Assembly (NCBI GenBank): GCA_033439765.1
Contig: JAULSN010000001.1
Span: forward strand, 1,116,001 to 1,180,000
Length of the DNA stretch: 64,000 nucleotides
DNA from: Lasiosphaeria ovina
Taxonomy: Eukaryota; Ascomycota; Sordariomycetes; Sordariales; Lasiosphaeriaceae
Reading direction: 5' to 3'
This document shows positions 21,965-32,609 of this stretch, piece after piece; positions within the stretch are counted from its first letter, which is position 1; the number at the start of each line of letters is the position of its first letter. A model generated the notes under the pieces. The model had not been told where the DNA came from. It searched no databases and worked only from the letters and a program-made list of their open reading frames with translations. Position numbers and translations under genes: made by a program.

Positions 21965-22623
21965 CTAGTCTTCATCGACGTCCTTGTGCCGGTCCATAAC
22001 CTTGGCCTTGAACTGTGACGGATCCTTGTCCCAGAGCTCCGCGGCCTCGCCGTTCAAGGGAGACGCACTGCAGACTTGTCAGCATTTCCAACTCTAGGGA
22101 ATTGGTGGTGGGGAGGCGCATACTTGTTTGGCTCGCCGAGGAGAGACTGGAGACTCAGTAATACGGTCTGGATGTTGTACGCGGCAGTCCACTTGTCCTT
22201 GAGGATATCCAGGCAGATGCGGCCCGAGAAGTCAACGTTGGGGTGGTATATGGGAGTGATGAACAGCACGGTAGGCGGCGCATATGGGTAGTTTGACGGG
22301 AACTCGAAGCTGAGCTTGAAGGTGAGGCCCGAGTACGGCGTGTCGTCGGGGCCCTCGATGGTGGCCCGCCACGAAAGCAGATTGCCGTCGGCGGAGGGGA
22401 AGGCAGAGACGCCCGGGGCGGGCGATGTCATTAACTGCATGAGCTCCGTCTGCAACCTGCGGCAAATGTTCAGCATGGTGTTGGTGACCTCGGGCCGGTG
22501 CCGGTGTCCTACTTACCTCTTTACGGCATTCTGCCCATCGGGCCCCTTTCTTGCGCCGGCCAGCTTAGTAGCCTGCAGGCTGCCTGGAGCCGAGTTCTGG
22601 CTGTCCTCCATGCTGTAAGACAT
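21965..22623 (-). CDS. ubc11: Ubiquitin-conjugating enzyme E2, UBE2C/UbcH10 type (APC/C partner)
   Basis: Exons are 22517-22623, 22124-22456 and 21965-22067; introns 22457-22516 (GTAAGT...CCGCAG) and 22068-22123 (GTATGC...CTGCAG). The 180-aa product starts MSYSMEDSQNSAPG; a second ATG four codons in is possible. The UBC fold shows SAFPSADGNLLSWRATIEGP, YPYAPPTVLFITPIYHPNV, the HPN motif near 107-109 and the active-site cysteine at about 117 (GRICLDILKDKW). Splicing restores LLGEPNNASPLNGEAAELW, a hallmark of UBE2C (S. pombe Ubc11/UbcP4), which works with the anaphase-promoting complex on cyclin B and securin. The roughly 35-residue N-terminal extension is family-typical. It is transcribed divergently from CHK1, with MBF-like elements between them. 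Confidence 0.94.
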
Positions 22624-23681
22624 GATCGCCCGCTTTGTATAGGCAAAGAATACGGCGAAACAAAAAGGGCGTGAGGAACAATGGGGTGGGTGGTGGGTGG
22701 GTTTCACAGAACAAGTCTCGGCTTCTGATTCTGTCCAAGACGGGTTAATATAGTTGCTCTGTACCGATCGCAAGCCCCAGCACAAAGGGAATGGGCGGGC
22801 GGCAAGGCAAAAATGATTTCGTACCTGCAGCACCAAGGATGCCGGTTCTTAGGAGTTGTTGGTTGTCAAGGTTCGGAAGACGTTTGAGGTCGTCGGAAGG
22901 CACTTTGTTCTGGCGGTGGCAAAGGAGGGTCAAAGAGCCACCATTCATTCCATGTTTACAGAAGGACCCGACTTTGGGAAGCGCCCCCCTCCCCCACAGG
23001 CTCCCGGGTTACGACAGGGCCCCTCTATAGCAACCACGACGTACCCGGAGCACCACCTGGCCCATGCGCCTGCGCCTGCGCCTCAGGGTCCTAGGCCAGG
23101 AGGGATGCTGCGAAAGCAAAAGGACCCCGCCAGCCAATGAAGCCGCGTTTGCCTCGCCCGTCCTCAAACAAAACACACTGCAGCTCCAAATTCGGGGAAT
23201 CTGTCATAGGAAGCCATTAACACGCGACTTTCACGCGTCTCTTTAGGTTTGCATCTAATCCGCGTACATATCATTTGAAAATGGTGAGTGCACTCTGATT
23301 TCTCGAAAGCACCTGCCCAGACCTAGCATTTTTTATCTGCTTGATCTTTCTATTTTCGGCTGCATCAGCCTTCTTGTTACGTACTCAAGCTGCCGCACTT
23401 CACTCGTCTCCGAAAGCCTGAAAGTACTTTACATCTTAGCTGTTTCTGTACTTCAGTGGGCGACTACCCCGTGATTTGCATTTCAGCATTTCAGATCGCA
23501 GATCGCAGCATCTTGTTCAGCCTTGCTCTGACTAATACCCCTCCACCCCCTTTTTCACCCATCGTCAATTGGAACACGGCGTGCCTTTCTGCATACCCGC
23601 CACACCCACCACCCACCACCCAAAGCCATAAGCACTTGTTGTTGCCGCTTCATGATCGTGAACTACATTCGCTAAATCAAC
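22624..23681. promoter_or_regulatory. Divergent promoter shared by UBE2C-type E2 and CHK1
   Basis: A 1.06-kb intergenic region with no supported protein gene. It contains ACGCGA at 23222-23227 and ACGCGT at 23233-23238 (see separate entry) and a five-codon uORF at 23281-23298 whose ATG is followed at once by GTGAGTG, a possible 5'-leader splice donor. The plus-strand frame opening at 23456 starts with GTG and is a shadow. Confidence 0.55.
23222..23238. promoter_or_regulatory. Pair of MBF (MluI cell-cycle box)-like elements
   Basis: ACGCGA at 23222-23227 and ACGCGT at 23233-23238 are 11 bp apart, about 450 nt before the CHK1 start and 600 nt before the E2 start. ACGCG is the recognition core of MBF (Mbp1/Res-Swi6/Cdc10), which drives G1/S genes in yeasts. 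Function here is inferred from motif and context. Confidence 0.5.
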
Positions 23682-25436
23682 ATGCAACAACAGTCACAAC
23701 TAGATCCCCTTCCAAAGGACCTCCCCTTCCGATTCATCTCCAAGACAATCGGAAGGGGGGCTTATGCATCGTGAGTAAATTTAGTCTTCAGCCTGAACAA
23801 ATGGGGCAACCCCAAAATAAGAACAAAAACATAAACACAGGAACAAACAGCTCACTGACGCGCTTACAGCATCCGCAAGGCCATTCCCCTGGATGCGACG
23901 TCACCGGTCTTTGCTGTCAAGCTGATAAACAAGCCCTATGCTGTCAAGCAGGGCCGTATATCTGCCAAGCAAATCGCCATGGAGGTGTCGCTGCACTCTC
24001 ATATTGGCCAGCATCCCAACATCATCGAGTGGTTTGCTACCGGCGAGGATGCCGTCTGGCGGTGGATTGCCATGGAATTCGCCGAGGGCGGCGATCTTTT
24101 CGACAAGATTGAGGCAGATGTCGGCCTGCTCGAAGACATTGCTCACGTCTACTTCTTGCAGCTGATCAGTGGCGTGAGCTTCATGCACTCCAAGGGCGTT
24201 GCCCACCGAGATCTGAAGCCCGAGAACATCCTGCTGTCGGAGAGCGGCAACCTCAAGATCGCAGACTTCGGCATGGCCACCATGTTTGAGTACAAGGGCC
24301 AGAAGAAGCAGAGTTCTACCATGTGCGGCAGCCCGCCCTACATTGCGCCCGAAGTTCTAGCCTCGGCCCGGGCTGACCGGAAGTCGCCCAACGCGGCCAA
24401 ATACTCGGCTGATCTAGTCGACATCTGGTCTTGTGGCGTCATCCTGTTCGTCCTTTTAGTCGGCAACACGCCCTGGGACGAGCCCACTTCGGGCAGCTGG
24501 GAGTTTCAGGAGTACGTGCGGACTCAGGGCCGAAGCACTGACTCACTGTGGGAGAGGGTCCCAGCCGATGTCCAGTCCCTCCTCCGGGGTATGATGAACA
24601 TTGACACAAAGAAGCGCTTCTCGTCTGCACGCATCCGCCAGCATCCGTGGTATACACGGCGTAACCCTCTCCTCACCGACGACGGCAAAGTATCCGACCC
24701 CATCCATCTTGCCACGCAGATGCTCGCGGCCCTCCGGATCGACCTCAACGCGGACCCGACACCCTCGCAGAGACAGATGCATGCAGATGCGATGGATGTC
24801 GACTCTCGGGGCGTCGCTGCAGACGACTTCTCAAGGCTTCCAGCTACGCAGCCCGATATACCGATCCAGGACAACCTGTTTGAGTGGGAACGGCCAGCCA
24901 CGCGGCCTCTGCTTCAGCTCGGCGTCTCATCGTCGCAGCCGCTTACAAGCTCCGGCCTATTTTCCAAGAGCAACCGGGGGGCGCACGGCGCTGCCCTCGA
25001 CGCACTGGCCGACGAGCCCACCATGAGCCAGTTCTCGCAGACGCCCGGCGTGCCGCTCAGCCTCACGCAGCACGCTCGCCGCTTCCGCGACATTGTGCCG
25101 GCCTACTCGCTCACGCGCTTCTACTCGCACATGCCGCCCGACCTGCTGATCCAGATGCTCGGCGACGCGCTGCACCAGCTCAATGTACCCCTCCCGCCGA
25201 CGCCCCCGGCGAACCTACACTCGGACCATATCATGACACTCAAGTTCAAGACGATGGACGGCCGCAACCAGAGCCTCCATGGTGATATTGCCGTGTCCAA
25301 GTATTACCTCCCCAACAAGATGGTGCTGCTGGAGGTGCATTTCGTCAAGATCAAGGGAGATCCGCTCGAGTGGCGTCGCTTCTTCAAGAAGGTCGCCGTG
25401 CTCTGCAAAGACGGAATCTATAACAGTGAGAATTAA
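23682..25436 (+). CDS. chk1: Serine/threonine checkpoint kinase CHK1
   Basis: Exons are 23682-23770 and 23870-25436 with intron 23771-23869 (GTGAGT...CTTACAG); 551 aa. The start MQQQSQLDPLPKDLPFRFIS puts the kinase domain at the N-terminus, as in Chk1. Visible kinase features are the Gly loop IGRGAYAS (24-30), Lys47 in FAVKLI, Glu68 in MEVSLH, HRDLKPEN with Asp near 144, DFGMAT near 162, CGSPPYIAPEV, and DIWSCGVILFVLL. The C-terminus holds the conserved Chk1 tail (LTRFYSHMPPDLLIQMLG) and a KA1-like region with LKFKTMDGR. Chk1 acts below ATR/Rad3-Mec1 to delay mitosis after DNA damage or replication stress. SQ/TQ sites occur in the linker (for example MSQFSQTPG, ATQPD). Confidence 0.96.
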
Positions 25437-26702
25437 AGCTTGGGGTGGGAGGTTCGTATAATACGGAGCAGAAGGCGTACGCGTAGATGGGATTTGGAGC
25501 GGTAGCGACAAAAACGGCAGTAGCAGCAGCAGCAGCAGCAGCAGCAGCAGGCATTGTTTGTCTGGTAGCTAAGGGTGCATTACTATTAGGACAGGCGCTG
25601 GGGAGGGAAACGGTACAACGACGGTGCATTCATTGGCAGGGAGGGAGGGCTCTCATCATAATTTGATTTTCCATTACAACACACATACATGGGAATTTAA
25701 TGGGCTTGTTACGAGTCACAAATACATTTACATGCTAGATCCCAGAGGAGAGAAGAAGACCCACGACCTAGGATTGCATATAAGACGTGCACATTCAAGA
25801 CTTGCAAATTCTACGCATCGTTTTGGAGCAAAATATGATTTGGTAAATTTATAAGGGGGTATCTAAGGTAGGTAGGTAGGTATGATGGTGACTAATGTGG
25901 CCATGTTTATATGCGTGTATGTATGCATGCATGCAAAAAATGATGAAACGCGCGAAAACGACCAAACAAAGGAGAGGGTGAGACAAAAAGAAGGAACTCT
26001 GTGGTATCTAGGGTAAAGGTGCGCAGCGTGACAGAGGAGGGGGGAGAGGGAGCACGTATGCCCATCACCGCCCTTTTGAGCAAGGTTGGCGAAAATAAAT
26101 GGGGAAAGCGAATGGGGAACGATGGGGTAGTAATGAGAAAAGGGAAAAAAGAAGTAACCTCCAAACCAATCTGCCATGACCATGTGTTGTCTATAATGAA
26201 ATGAAAGAAATGGGTATGTATGCGATATGATATGATAATTGCCTCCGCCACCACCACTTCCTGCCTCCAAACACGTTTTGTTTCTCTGAACAAGAGGAAA
26301 AGAGAAAAACTTTAGAATTTATCCTAGAGGTTAGCCGCCCACGACCCCAACAATAAAGGCAAGAGAAGACGAAGAAAAGTGATTTGCTTCGTCCCCATCC
26401 TGCACCTCACATGGTTTCTGTTGCGTAGACATGTAGCCACCCGCACTCGCTCCTTGGGTCCATGCAAAAAGATCTGAACAAGCAAACCACCCCCGCCTCT
26501 AGTCTCAAACGGCCTCGCCTCGATGCAGATGAGAGAAAGGGAAACACAGGGAAAGCATGATGCGGACAACAGAGAGGAAAATAAAACTGCTCTCGTGTGC
26601 CCCGTTGCGCAAAGAGACGCAACGATCAGAACATAGATCAAAATTCAGTATTAAGATCTCATCTCTCTGGGACAGGGAAGCCAGAGTGCATGTAAAAACG
26701 TA
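25437..26702. other. Convergent 3' region between CHK1 and the SprT-like gene
   Basis: No supported gene. An AGC repeat lies at 25522-25550, probably in the CHK1 3' UTR, with a TAGG repeat near 25868-25880 and purine-rich stretches at 25970-26160. Confidence 0.6.
25522..25550. repeat. AGC trinucleotide microsatellite
   Basis: Almost ten AGC units, 85 nt after the CHK1 stop codon and thus likely in its 3' UTR. Confidence 0.9.
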
Positions 26703-28184
26703 TCACGGGTAGCCCCAGCCATCGTCACCGTCGTCGGCGGCAGCAAAATTTGCTGTCGCAGCGGTTGCAGTAAGAACAGAGGCTGATGAAGCCGAATAGG
26801 GGGCCCGGACGGCTGCCCTGTGTCTCCACCACGTCGTGGTGGTAGCCGCGACGTCATCGTCGCTGTAGTATTGGTGGTGCTGAGGCTGGACGTGGGCATG
26901 GGCATGGGCGTTGGAATATGGCTGGCGATAGTAGTCCGGGTCAGAACTAGTGCTCCGCGCCCTGCGAACAGCGCGGGCGGGGACGATCGCATATTCCTGC
27001 TGTTGCTGCTGCTGGTCCTGCAAGTAGTGTCTGCGCTCCGCAGTGACCCCGGAGCAGGGGTAGTAGCTGTGATAGATGTTTGGGTCGTCCTCGCCGCCGC
27101 CGCCGCCGCCGCCATCGTCGGGTCGGTCCAGCGACGATGGCGGCTCCGCGTCGTCATCGGCGAACCCGGAAGAGATGCGAAACCGCTCTAGGTCTGCCTC
27201 GATCTCGCCCAGGTGGAGGGCGCTGTCGGGGCCGGCCCAGTCGTCGATGAGGCTGGCGATCTCTTTGAAGCCGGGGGTGTGGCCGCCGTAGCAGCGGGCG
27301 CGAAAGCCGCAGCAGATAAACATGTAGCTGTGGACGAGCTCGTGCAAAAAGGTGGAGATGAGCAGGCGGCGGCTGTACTTCTGGTCCTGGAGGATGGGCG
27401 ACGACAGCACGATGAGGGTCTCGAAGCCGCGGGTGGTGGTGCTGGCGCGCCGTAGGGCCGTGGTCCCGATGACCTTGCTGTCGTACTGGGCGCTGGACTC
27501 GTGGGACCAGTCCCACATGACGCGCTGGCTCAGGCGGCCGTTAAAGAACATCTCGTTGGCGGCCGAGAAGATGCTCTCGAGCGAGTCGTTGTCGAGCGGG
27601 TACTCGGCGTTGGCCCTCGGGTTAATGATGCTCCGGAGGATTCGCTCGTGCTTGGAGTCGGGAAAGCGGCGGCGAAACATGGCCATGTGGTCCCGGACCC
27701 GCTGGGCGGCTTCGTCGTCCTCGAGTAGTTCGGTCGAGGCACACCGCTCGGTGGGGTCGGGCCGGATAGAGAGGCCGGAGGCTGTCCGCTCCAGTTCGCA
27801 GGCCGCGGGTTCCGGGGACTGGCGTGGGTGAGACTGGGAGCGGGCCTGGGCGCGGAAATGGACAGGGGAATGTGTATGGGCCTGTACCTGTGTATGGGGG
27901 TGGGCATGCTGGAGTTGGGGATACTGTTGCTGGTACTGTTGCTGGTACTGGTGCGGGTGCGGGTGAGGGTGAGAGGGTAAGGGGCCGAGCGGGTCGTCGA
28001 CGGGCTCGTAGGCCCGGTGGTGGACATGCTGGAGATAATGCTGGGTATGTTTTGGCCGCTTATATCTCGAGTTCTCATTCTCGTCACCGGCATTGTATGG
28101 GCGGCGTTTGAAGGGAGAGGAGAGTCTGCCGCCCGAATAGCGGATCGGGGAGTGGTCGTCCCCGCCAGCAACCCGGTGAGCCAT
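26703..28184 (-). CDS. SprT-like zinc metalloprotease domain protein
   Basis: A single open frame of 493 aa. The ATG at 28184 (MAHRVAGGDDHSP) is the first in-frame ATG; the upstream frame opens with GTG. Residues about 175-330 form a SprT-like domain: SLESIFSAANEMFFNGRLS, a TLIVLSSPIL strand, the zinc site HELVH at 281-285 and a third ligand His302 in GGHTPGF. In SprT/Spartan proteins Glu282 would be catalytic, and the animal and yeast relatives (SPRTN, Wss1) cleave DNA-protein crosslinks. The fungal group is not well studied, so that substrate is inferred. The N-terminus is rich in His, Gln and Pro (HPHPHPHQYQQQYQQQ); the C-terminus is Gly-, His- and Tyr-rich and disordered. I see no zinc ribbon, PIP box or UBZ. 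It is convergent with CHK1. Confidence 0.88.
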   Translation of the reverse strand: MAHRVAGGDDHSPIRYSGGRLSSPFKRRPYNAGDENENSRYKRPKHTQHYLQHVHHRAYEPVDDPLGPLPSHPHPHPHQYQQQYQQQYPQLQHAHPHTQVQAHTHSPVHFRAQARSQSHPRQSPEPAACELERTASGLSIRPDPTERCASTELLEDDEAAQRVRDHMAMFRRRFPDSKHERILRSIINPRANAEYPLDNDSLESIFSAANEMFFNGRLSQRVMWDWSHESSAQYDSKVIGTTALRRASTTTRGFETLIVLSSPILQDQKYSRRLLISTFLHELVHSYMFICCGFRARCYGGHTPGFKEIASLIDDWAGPDSALHLGEIEADLERFRISSGFADDDAEPPSSLDRPDDGGGGGGGEDDPNIYHSYYPCSGVTAERRHYLQDQQQQQQEYAIVPARAVRRARSTSSDPDYYRQPYSNAHAHAHVQPQHHQYYSDDDVAATTTTWWRHRAAVRAPYSASSASVLTATAATANFAAADDGDDGWGYP

Positions 28185-30545
28185 CGGACATGCTCGGTCC
28201 TGGTTTTTGTGAGAAAAAAAGGCGGGAAACACGGCTTGTCCTTTTCTTGGTGGTCTGCTGGCCGATTGATCGGCGTGGAAGCGGAAACGGACAAGACTCC
28301 AGAGGAACACGAGAATGCCGGGAAGCCGGTTGTGATACGAAACTGAACCAAGACGCTTTAGAATCGCGGCACCTACGAGCGACGTAGAGTTGGACTGTCA
28401 ATAAGACAGGGAAAAGCCAGCAGCTAGGCCAAGTTGACACACAGTACCCAAAGTACAAATAAGGTAGGTAGTAGGTAAGGTAGGCAGGTTGGGCGTCGTG
28501 GATATGGTTGGTACCTGAGTCTGCGGATACAGCCAACCGTGGCCTAGGTATCCGTACCCTATGTGCTCCGTACTGGACAGAGAGTATGTACCAATGGACT
28601 CGGAAGAGAGCCGTGTTCGCCTCACTGCTAGTATCCAGCCGTCATCCGAGCCGTATCATTTGGCCAGCGCCGTGGACAAGTCGGCGACCCCTTGCTTGGG
28701 CCACCCAAGACCCAATGCGAGCGGAGAGGTCGTCGCCAGATGTTGATTCCAGGAACTGACGGTCCTTGGCCCCTCTGCTCCTCTGCTGCATGCAGGTAAG
28801 GTATGCACAAGCAGGTAGTGCCTCATGCACTTCCTCGCTCGGCTTGGCCAAACAGGGAATGCTCAGGACAGGACGGGGGAACGAAAAGAACTCGGCCGGG
28901 ATAGGACTGGAAGCGACAGCGAAGCCGAGGAAATATCACTCAGTTGTTTCCAGGTTGACTGACCCCATAAGTATTGGCATTGGCACCGATGGTCGGGTCA
29001 GACAGAAACACAGACTGCCCTGATGGGCACGGCGGCAAAACCTGTCTCGTGTTAGGTCACCCTCCACAGCAGCGCTCGCTCCTAACCCAAACCACACCGA
29101 CCCAACCCGATATAACCTGAGGTATGTACACAAGTGAAACCCCTGGGTAAGGGCCTGTCTTTCTTTGAAAGAGACGAGCGGTTGCAGCCAAAGTCCAGCC
29201 GCCGGACTCAGCGGTGTGCTTGCTTGTTGTCTGCCGACCGCCACTGTGCATACTCCGTCCAGTATTATTGACTACAGCTTGCAGACGTGCGCGGCGCATA
29301 TGCAGCAGCATTTGCAATACTGTAGCAGGGTACTTGGGTGTTGCGTAAAGCAGTTTGTTAGGCAAGGGAGTAGGCATGTATTGCCTACAGCGCACTTCCT
29401 CTTTCGGGTTCCTCTTATTCCGTATCTCTTTTTGTCCACTATCCATCCGTAAGGTGGAAGCTGGATTTTCTCTCCATTTGGGTGTTCCAATTGAGCCGAT
29501 GCAGGCCATCTCACAGGGCAGCGCCTAGAGGGGCGAGGGGCGAGCGAGCAGGCGACCGCATCGTGCAGATCTGGCGGGGCCTGGCAGTGGGGAGCGGGAG
29601 GCACCCCATGGTCCTTATGGAAGGGATGGAGGTGATGTTGGAAAAGAAAACCGCCCCCCGGAGCCTAGACGGGAATGGAACATCCGAGGACCGTCGTGGG
29701 CCTCGCCGGCTTGATGGGAGAGTTGGCATTGGCCGGACCACGCGAGCAAATCTGCACGCCGCTCCAGTTATCTTGCAAAGTGTCGATGTCTGTTCTGTGT
29801 AACTTGGTTTGAGGCTTCCAATTTCAGCATGGAACCACGGGGCACAAACAGTGAAGGGCAGCGATTAGCAATCAGCGCCTGCCGGAGCAACTCATGTGGA
29901 TCCCACTGTGGTGCCCTGTGTTCCGTACCTAGCGGCAGACGCACCGTGGATGGCCCAGATGGCCCAGCGCCGTGGCGATTGGCTGGCAAGCGTCGGCCCG
30001 CCCTGTCAATTGGCTGCCTTGTTTTTCGGCGACATTTGCTGGCGTCCCTAATGCCGTCCACTGAGGCTGACTCTGACAGGGCACACACGACATCCATCCA
30101 GCAGACACGGCAAATCCCATGACATGGCCACTCACTACCCGTACCTACCTAGGCATACTCGGTGCTAATCGTCCACGCACCCAACCTTCGGCGCAAACTG
30201 CATGAACATTTCAGCGTCAAAGAGGCCATCTGGCCCGCTTGGGGCCACTCGAGGACTTCTGCTTCGGGGAACGGTGCATATCATATTGTCGCGACCTTAT
30301 ATGTGTCGCACATAATGTCTGGAAGATGGAGCCACCTTAGGTAGGTAGGCATATTGTGACATCAAGAGCTGCCGCCTTCCTGCATCGCAATAGGTCGACG
30401 TCTGCTGGTTCGAGGACCGCCGAATACCAAGAGTCTATCTATCGCGACGTATACCTGATTACGTCGCTACCTCGCCAGCTATAACCAGTGTCCGGCTCGT
30501 TTCGTGGAGCTGCATAAACGCGACCTCTTACGCATCACTGAGCAA
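28185..30545. other. Gene-free stretch between SprT-like and F-box genes
   Basis: No supported gene. Both flanking genes read leftward, so the SprT-like promoter lies at the left end and the F-box gene 3' UTR at the right end. TAGG/CCTA motifs occur near 28460-28490, 30140 and 30340, and TCCGTAC motifs near 28551, 28567 and 29933. Open frames of 75-150 codons on both strands show no domain. Confidence 0.55.
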
Positions 30546-32609
30546 TCAGGGCCTGTAACCGCTGCCGATACCAAGGTTCCGGACAAAGCGAACGTCGTCA
30601 GCCTGTCTTTCAAGTGCTCGCCGCATTCTCTCCGAGTACGCCTTCTCTTCACTCGCTCGGGCCAGTGTCTCCGGAAACGCGCCCTCGTCTGTCTTCTCTT
30701 CGAAGTCGGTGGCTGCGAAACGACTTAGCCCCGAGAACGTAACCAATCCTAGTTTCTCCCCTGTCCAGAACAGCAAGTCGTTATCGTTGACCCCCTCACC
30801 GGTATGGCCTGATCGCGTCGGAAGCAGCTTCCGCGCAATGTCGTCGGATCCCGGCATCGACGCGAATATCGAAGGCCCCTCGGCCATCTCGCTATGCCCT
30901 ATCTTGCAGCGACGAACGTCTGTGAAGCCATCTCTCTCAAACCAGTTCAGATACCCTGACCCGTCAGAGAAGACAATGCGTGTGCCGTGGTTTACGACGG
31001 AAAGGAGCTTGGAGTGCGACGAGCTCTGCCGGTTCTGCAAACCCGCTGGGCTTTGTGGCAATCCCGTTATGCCATATATCTCGAGGGATCCTTTAGTATT
31101 GTATTCGCCGCAGGCTATGAGTGTCCGGCCCCCAACAAAACTCTTGGATTTCTCAACTTGGTCGAGGCTCATCAGTCCCCTCCGCCGAATCTCACTGTCA
31201 TGGACTGAGAAGGGGTACGGGAGAGAGGTCAAGCTGCAAAGTCTCGCACCCGAGTAGATCGAGCCTTTGATCGACGGGAACTTGCGCCTATCGTAGTGAA
31301 GAATGTTGGAAAACCGACCGGCCACGTAGATGTCGTCTGACAAATCAGCTTCAAGGCCGGGGCGCTGGAGATGGAGGATGCTCAGTGGCCCCGGTTGGGC
31401 GAGCGGTGCATACGGGAGAAGAGGATCGTCGTCAAAGAGATTCCGCAAACTTCGTTCGTAGAAGTCCTTTGCTCCCATGCGATCAAAATCGTCTATCGTC
31501 TCGAGCCCTTCATTGCTGCGAGGCTTCCGGAAACGGTAGTCGTGCAGATGGATTCCAAGACTGGTCCCCACAGTGAGCGGGACACTTGGACTTGCAGCAG
31601 ACAAGGCTGTGATAGACCACGGAAATGATTCGCAGCCAACAACCGTGAGCCTTTGTAGGTCGACCTCGATAAGATCTGCACGCACGTTCGGTTAGCAGAC
31701 TGCCATTCCACAGCCACACCTCTTCTCCCTTCGCGGTGCACATGCACACACTTACGTCCTTGGACTGCAAAAAAGGCAAGGTGGTGGTAGCTGTCAATGC
31801 TGACGCATTCCGTCACACCCGAGTCTACCCGCTTGGACCGCCGGCTGTTATCCGCCCCAGGCCCGTCGATAAACAGTATCCCCGGCCTGCTCCGGGCCAC
31901 GATCGCCCCCCTTTTTCTTTTCGTCCCATTTACATCCCAGATGCACACACTTCCGTCATCAAGGGGCGACACGGCAAAGAGCGTCTCAGTGCCACCGGAC
32001 ACCCCCTCGCGCACACCGTCGGGGCGGTAGAGGGCAGCTCCCCTGGACTCAATGAGCTCTCCTCCGCCCGAGGGCCCCCCGATTCGCGGTTGCTGGAGCC
32101 AGTTGACAACAACATCCCCATGCCGCTGAATGTATTCATCATACCACGAGATGCGTTCTGAGGGAAAGCAAGGGTCCCAATTTGCCATGATGCGGACCGG
32201 TTCCCGCTCCCTCGACTCGCCGCTTGGCAGAGATCCCAGTTTATCACCGTCGTCATCGTGGTCATCGACGGGAGGGCTGCCGTCGGTAGACGTGAGGGGA
32301 TCGTGCGGACGCACCCCGCTCGTCAGCCTGAAGAGCTGGTTGCGGTTGAGGGCCTCGAGGTACGACGACTCTTGGAAGCATTGCGACCGCCAGAAGCCAT
32401 TGTCACGGACGAGAGCCCGAAAGCCCCTGGACACCAGTTGAAGGCTGATTGTTTGTCGCGGCTCGAGAACTGTTGCATCGCAATCTCGGTCAGAGCAAGC
32501 ACCATCAAATAAACCATAACTCCCCTTTTCACTTACACGAAATAATGTGGAGCAGAATCTCCCCGGGGAGACTCGCTAGACCCGCTGCTGGTTGCCCGAG
32601 AGTAGCCAT
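30546..32609 (-). CDS. F-box protein with propeller-like C-terminal region
   Basis: Exons are 32537-32609, 31756-32469 and 30546-31675; introns 32470-32536 (GTAAGT...CAACAG) and 31676-31755 (GTAAGT...GTGCAG); 638 aa. Splicing builds an intact N-terminal F-box, LPGEILLHIISFLEPRQTIS followed by LQLVSRGFRALVRDNGFW, which confirms the first exon. The remainder has WD40/propeller-like strands (LFAVSPLDDGSVCIWDVNG, YHHLAFFAVQG, SLGIHLHDYRFR, DDIYVAGRFSNILHYDRR, TLIACGEYNTKGSLEIYG, GTRIVFSDGSGYLNWFERDG). The probable role is a substrate receptor in an SCF ubiquitin ligase; the substrate is unknown. It is unlike named fungal F-box proteins I can recall, so I give no symbol. Confidence 0.88.

Noticed and set aside
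23456..24112. 218-codon plus-strand frame over the CHK1 start
   Set aside because: Starts with GTG, runs through the CHK1 intron in another frame and has no domain.
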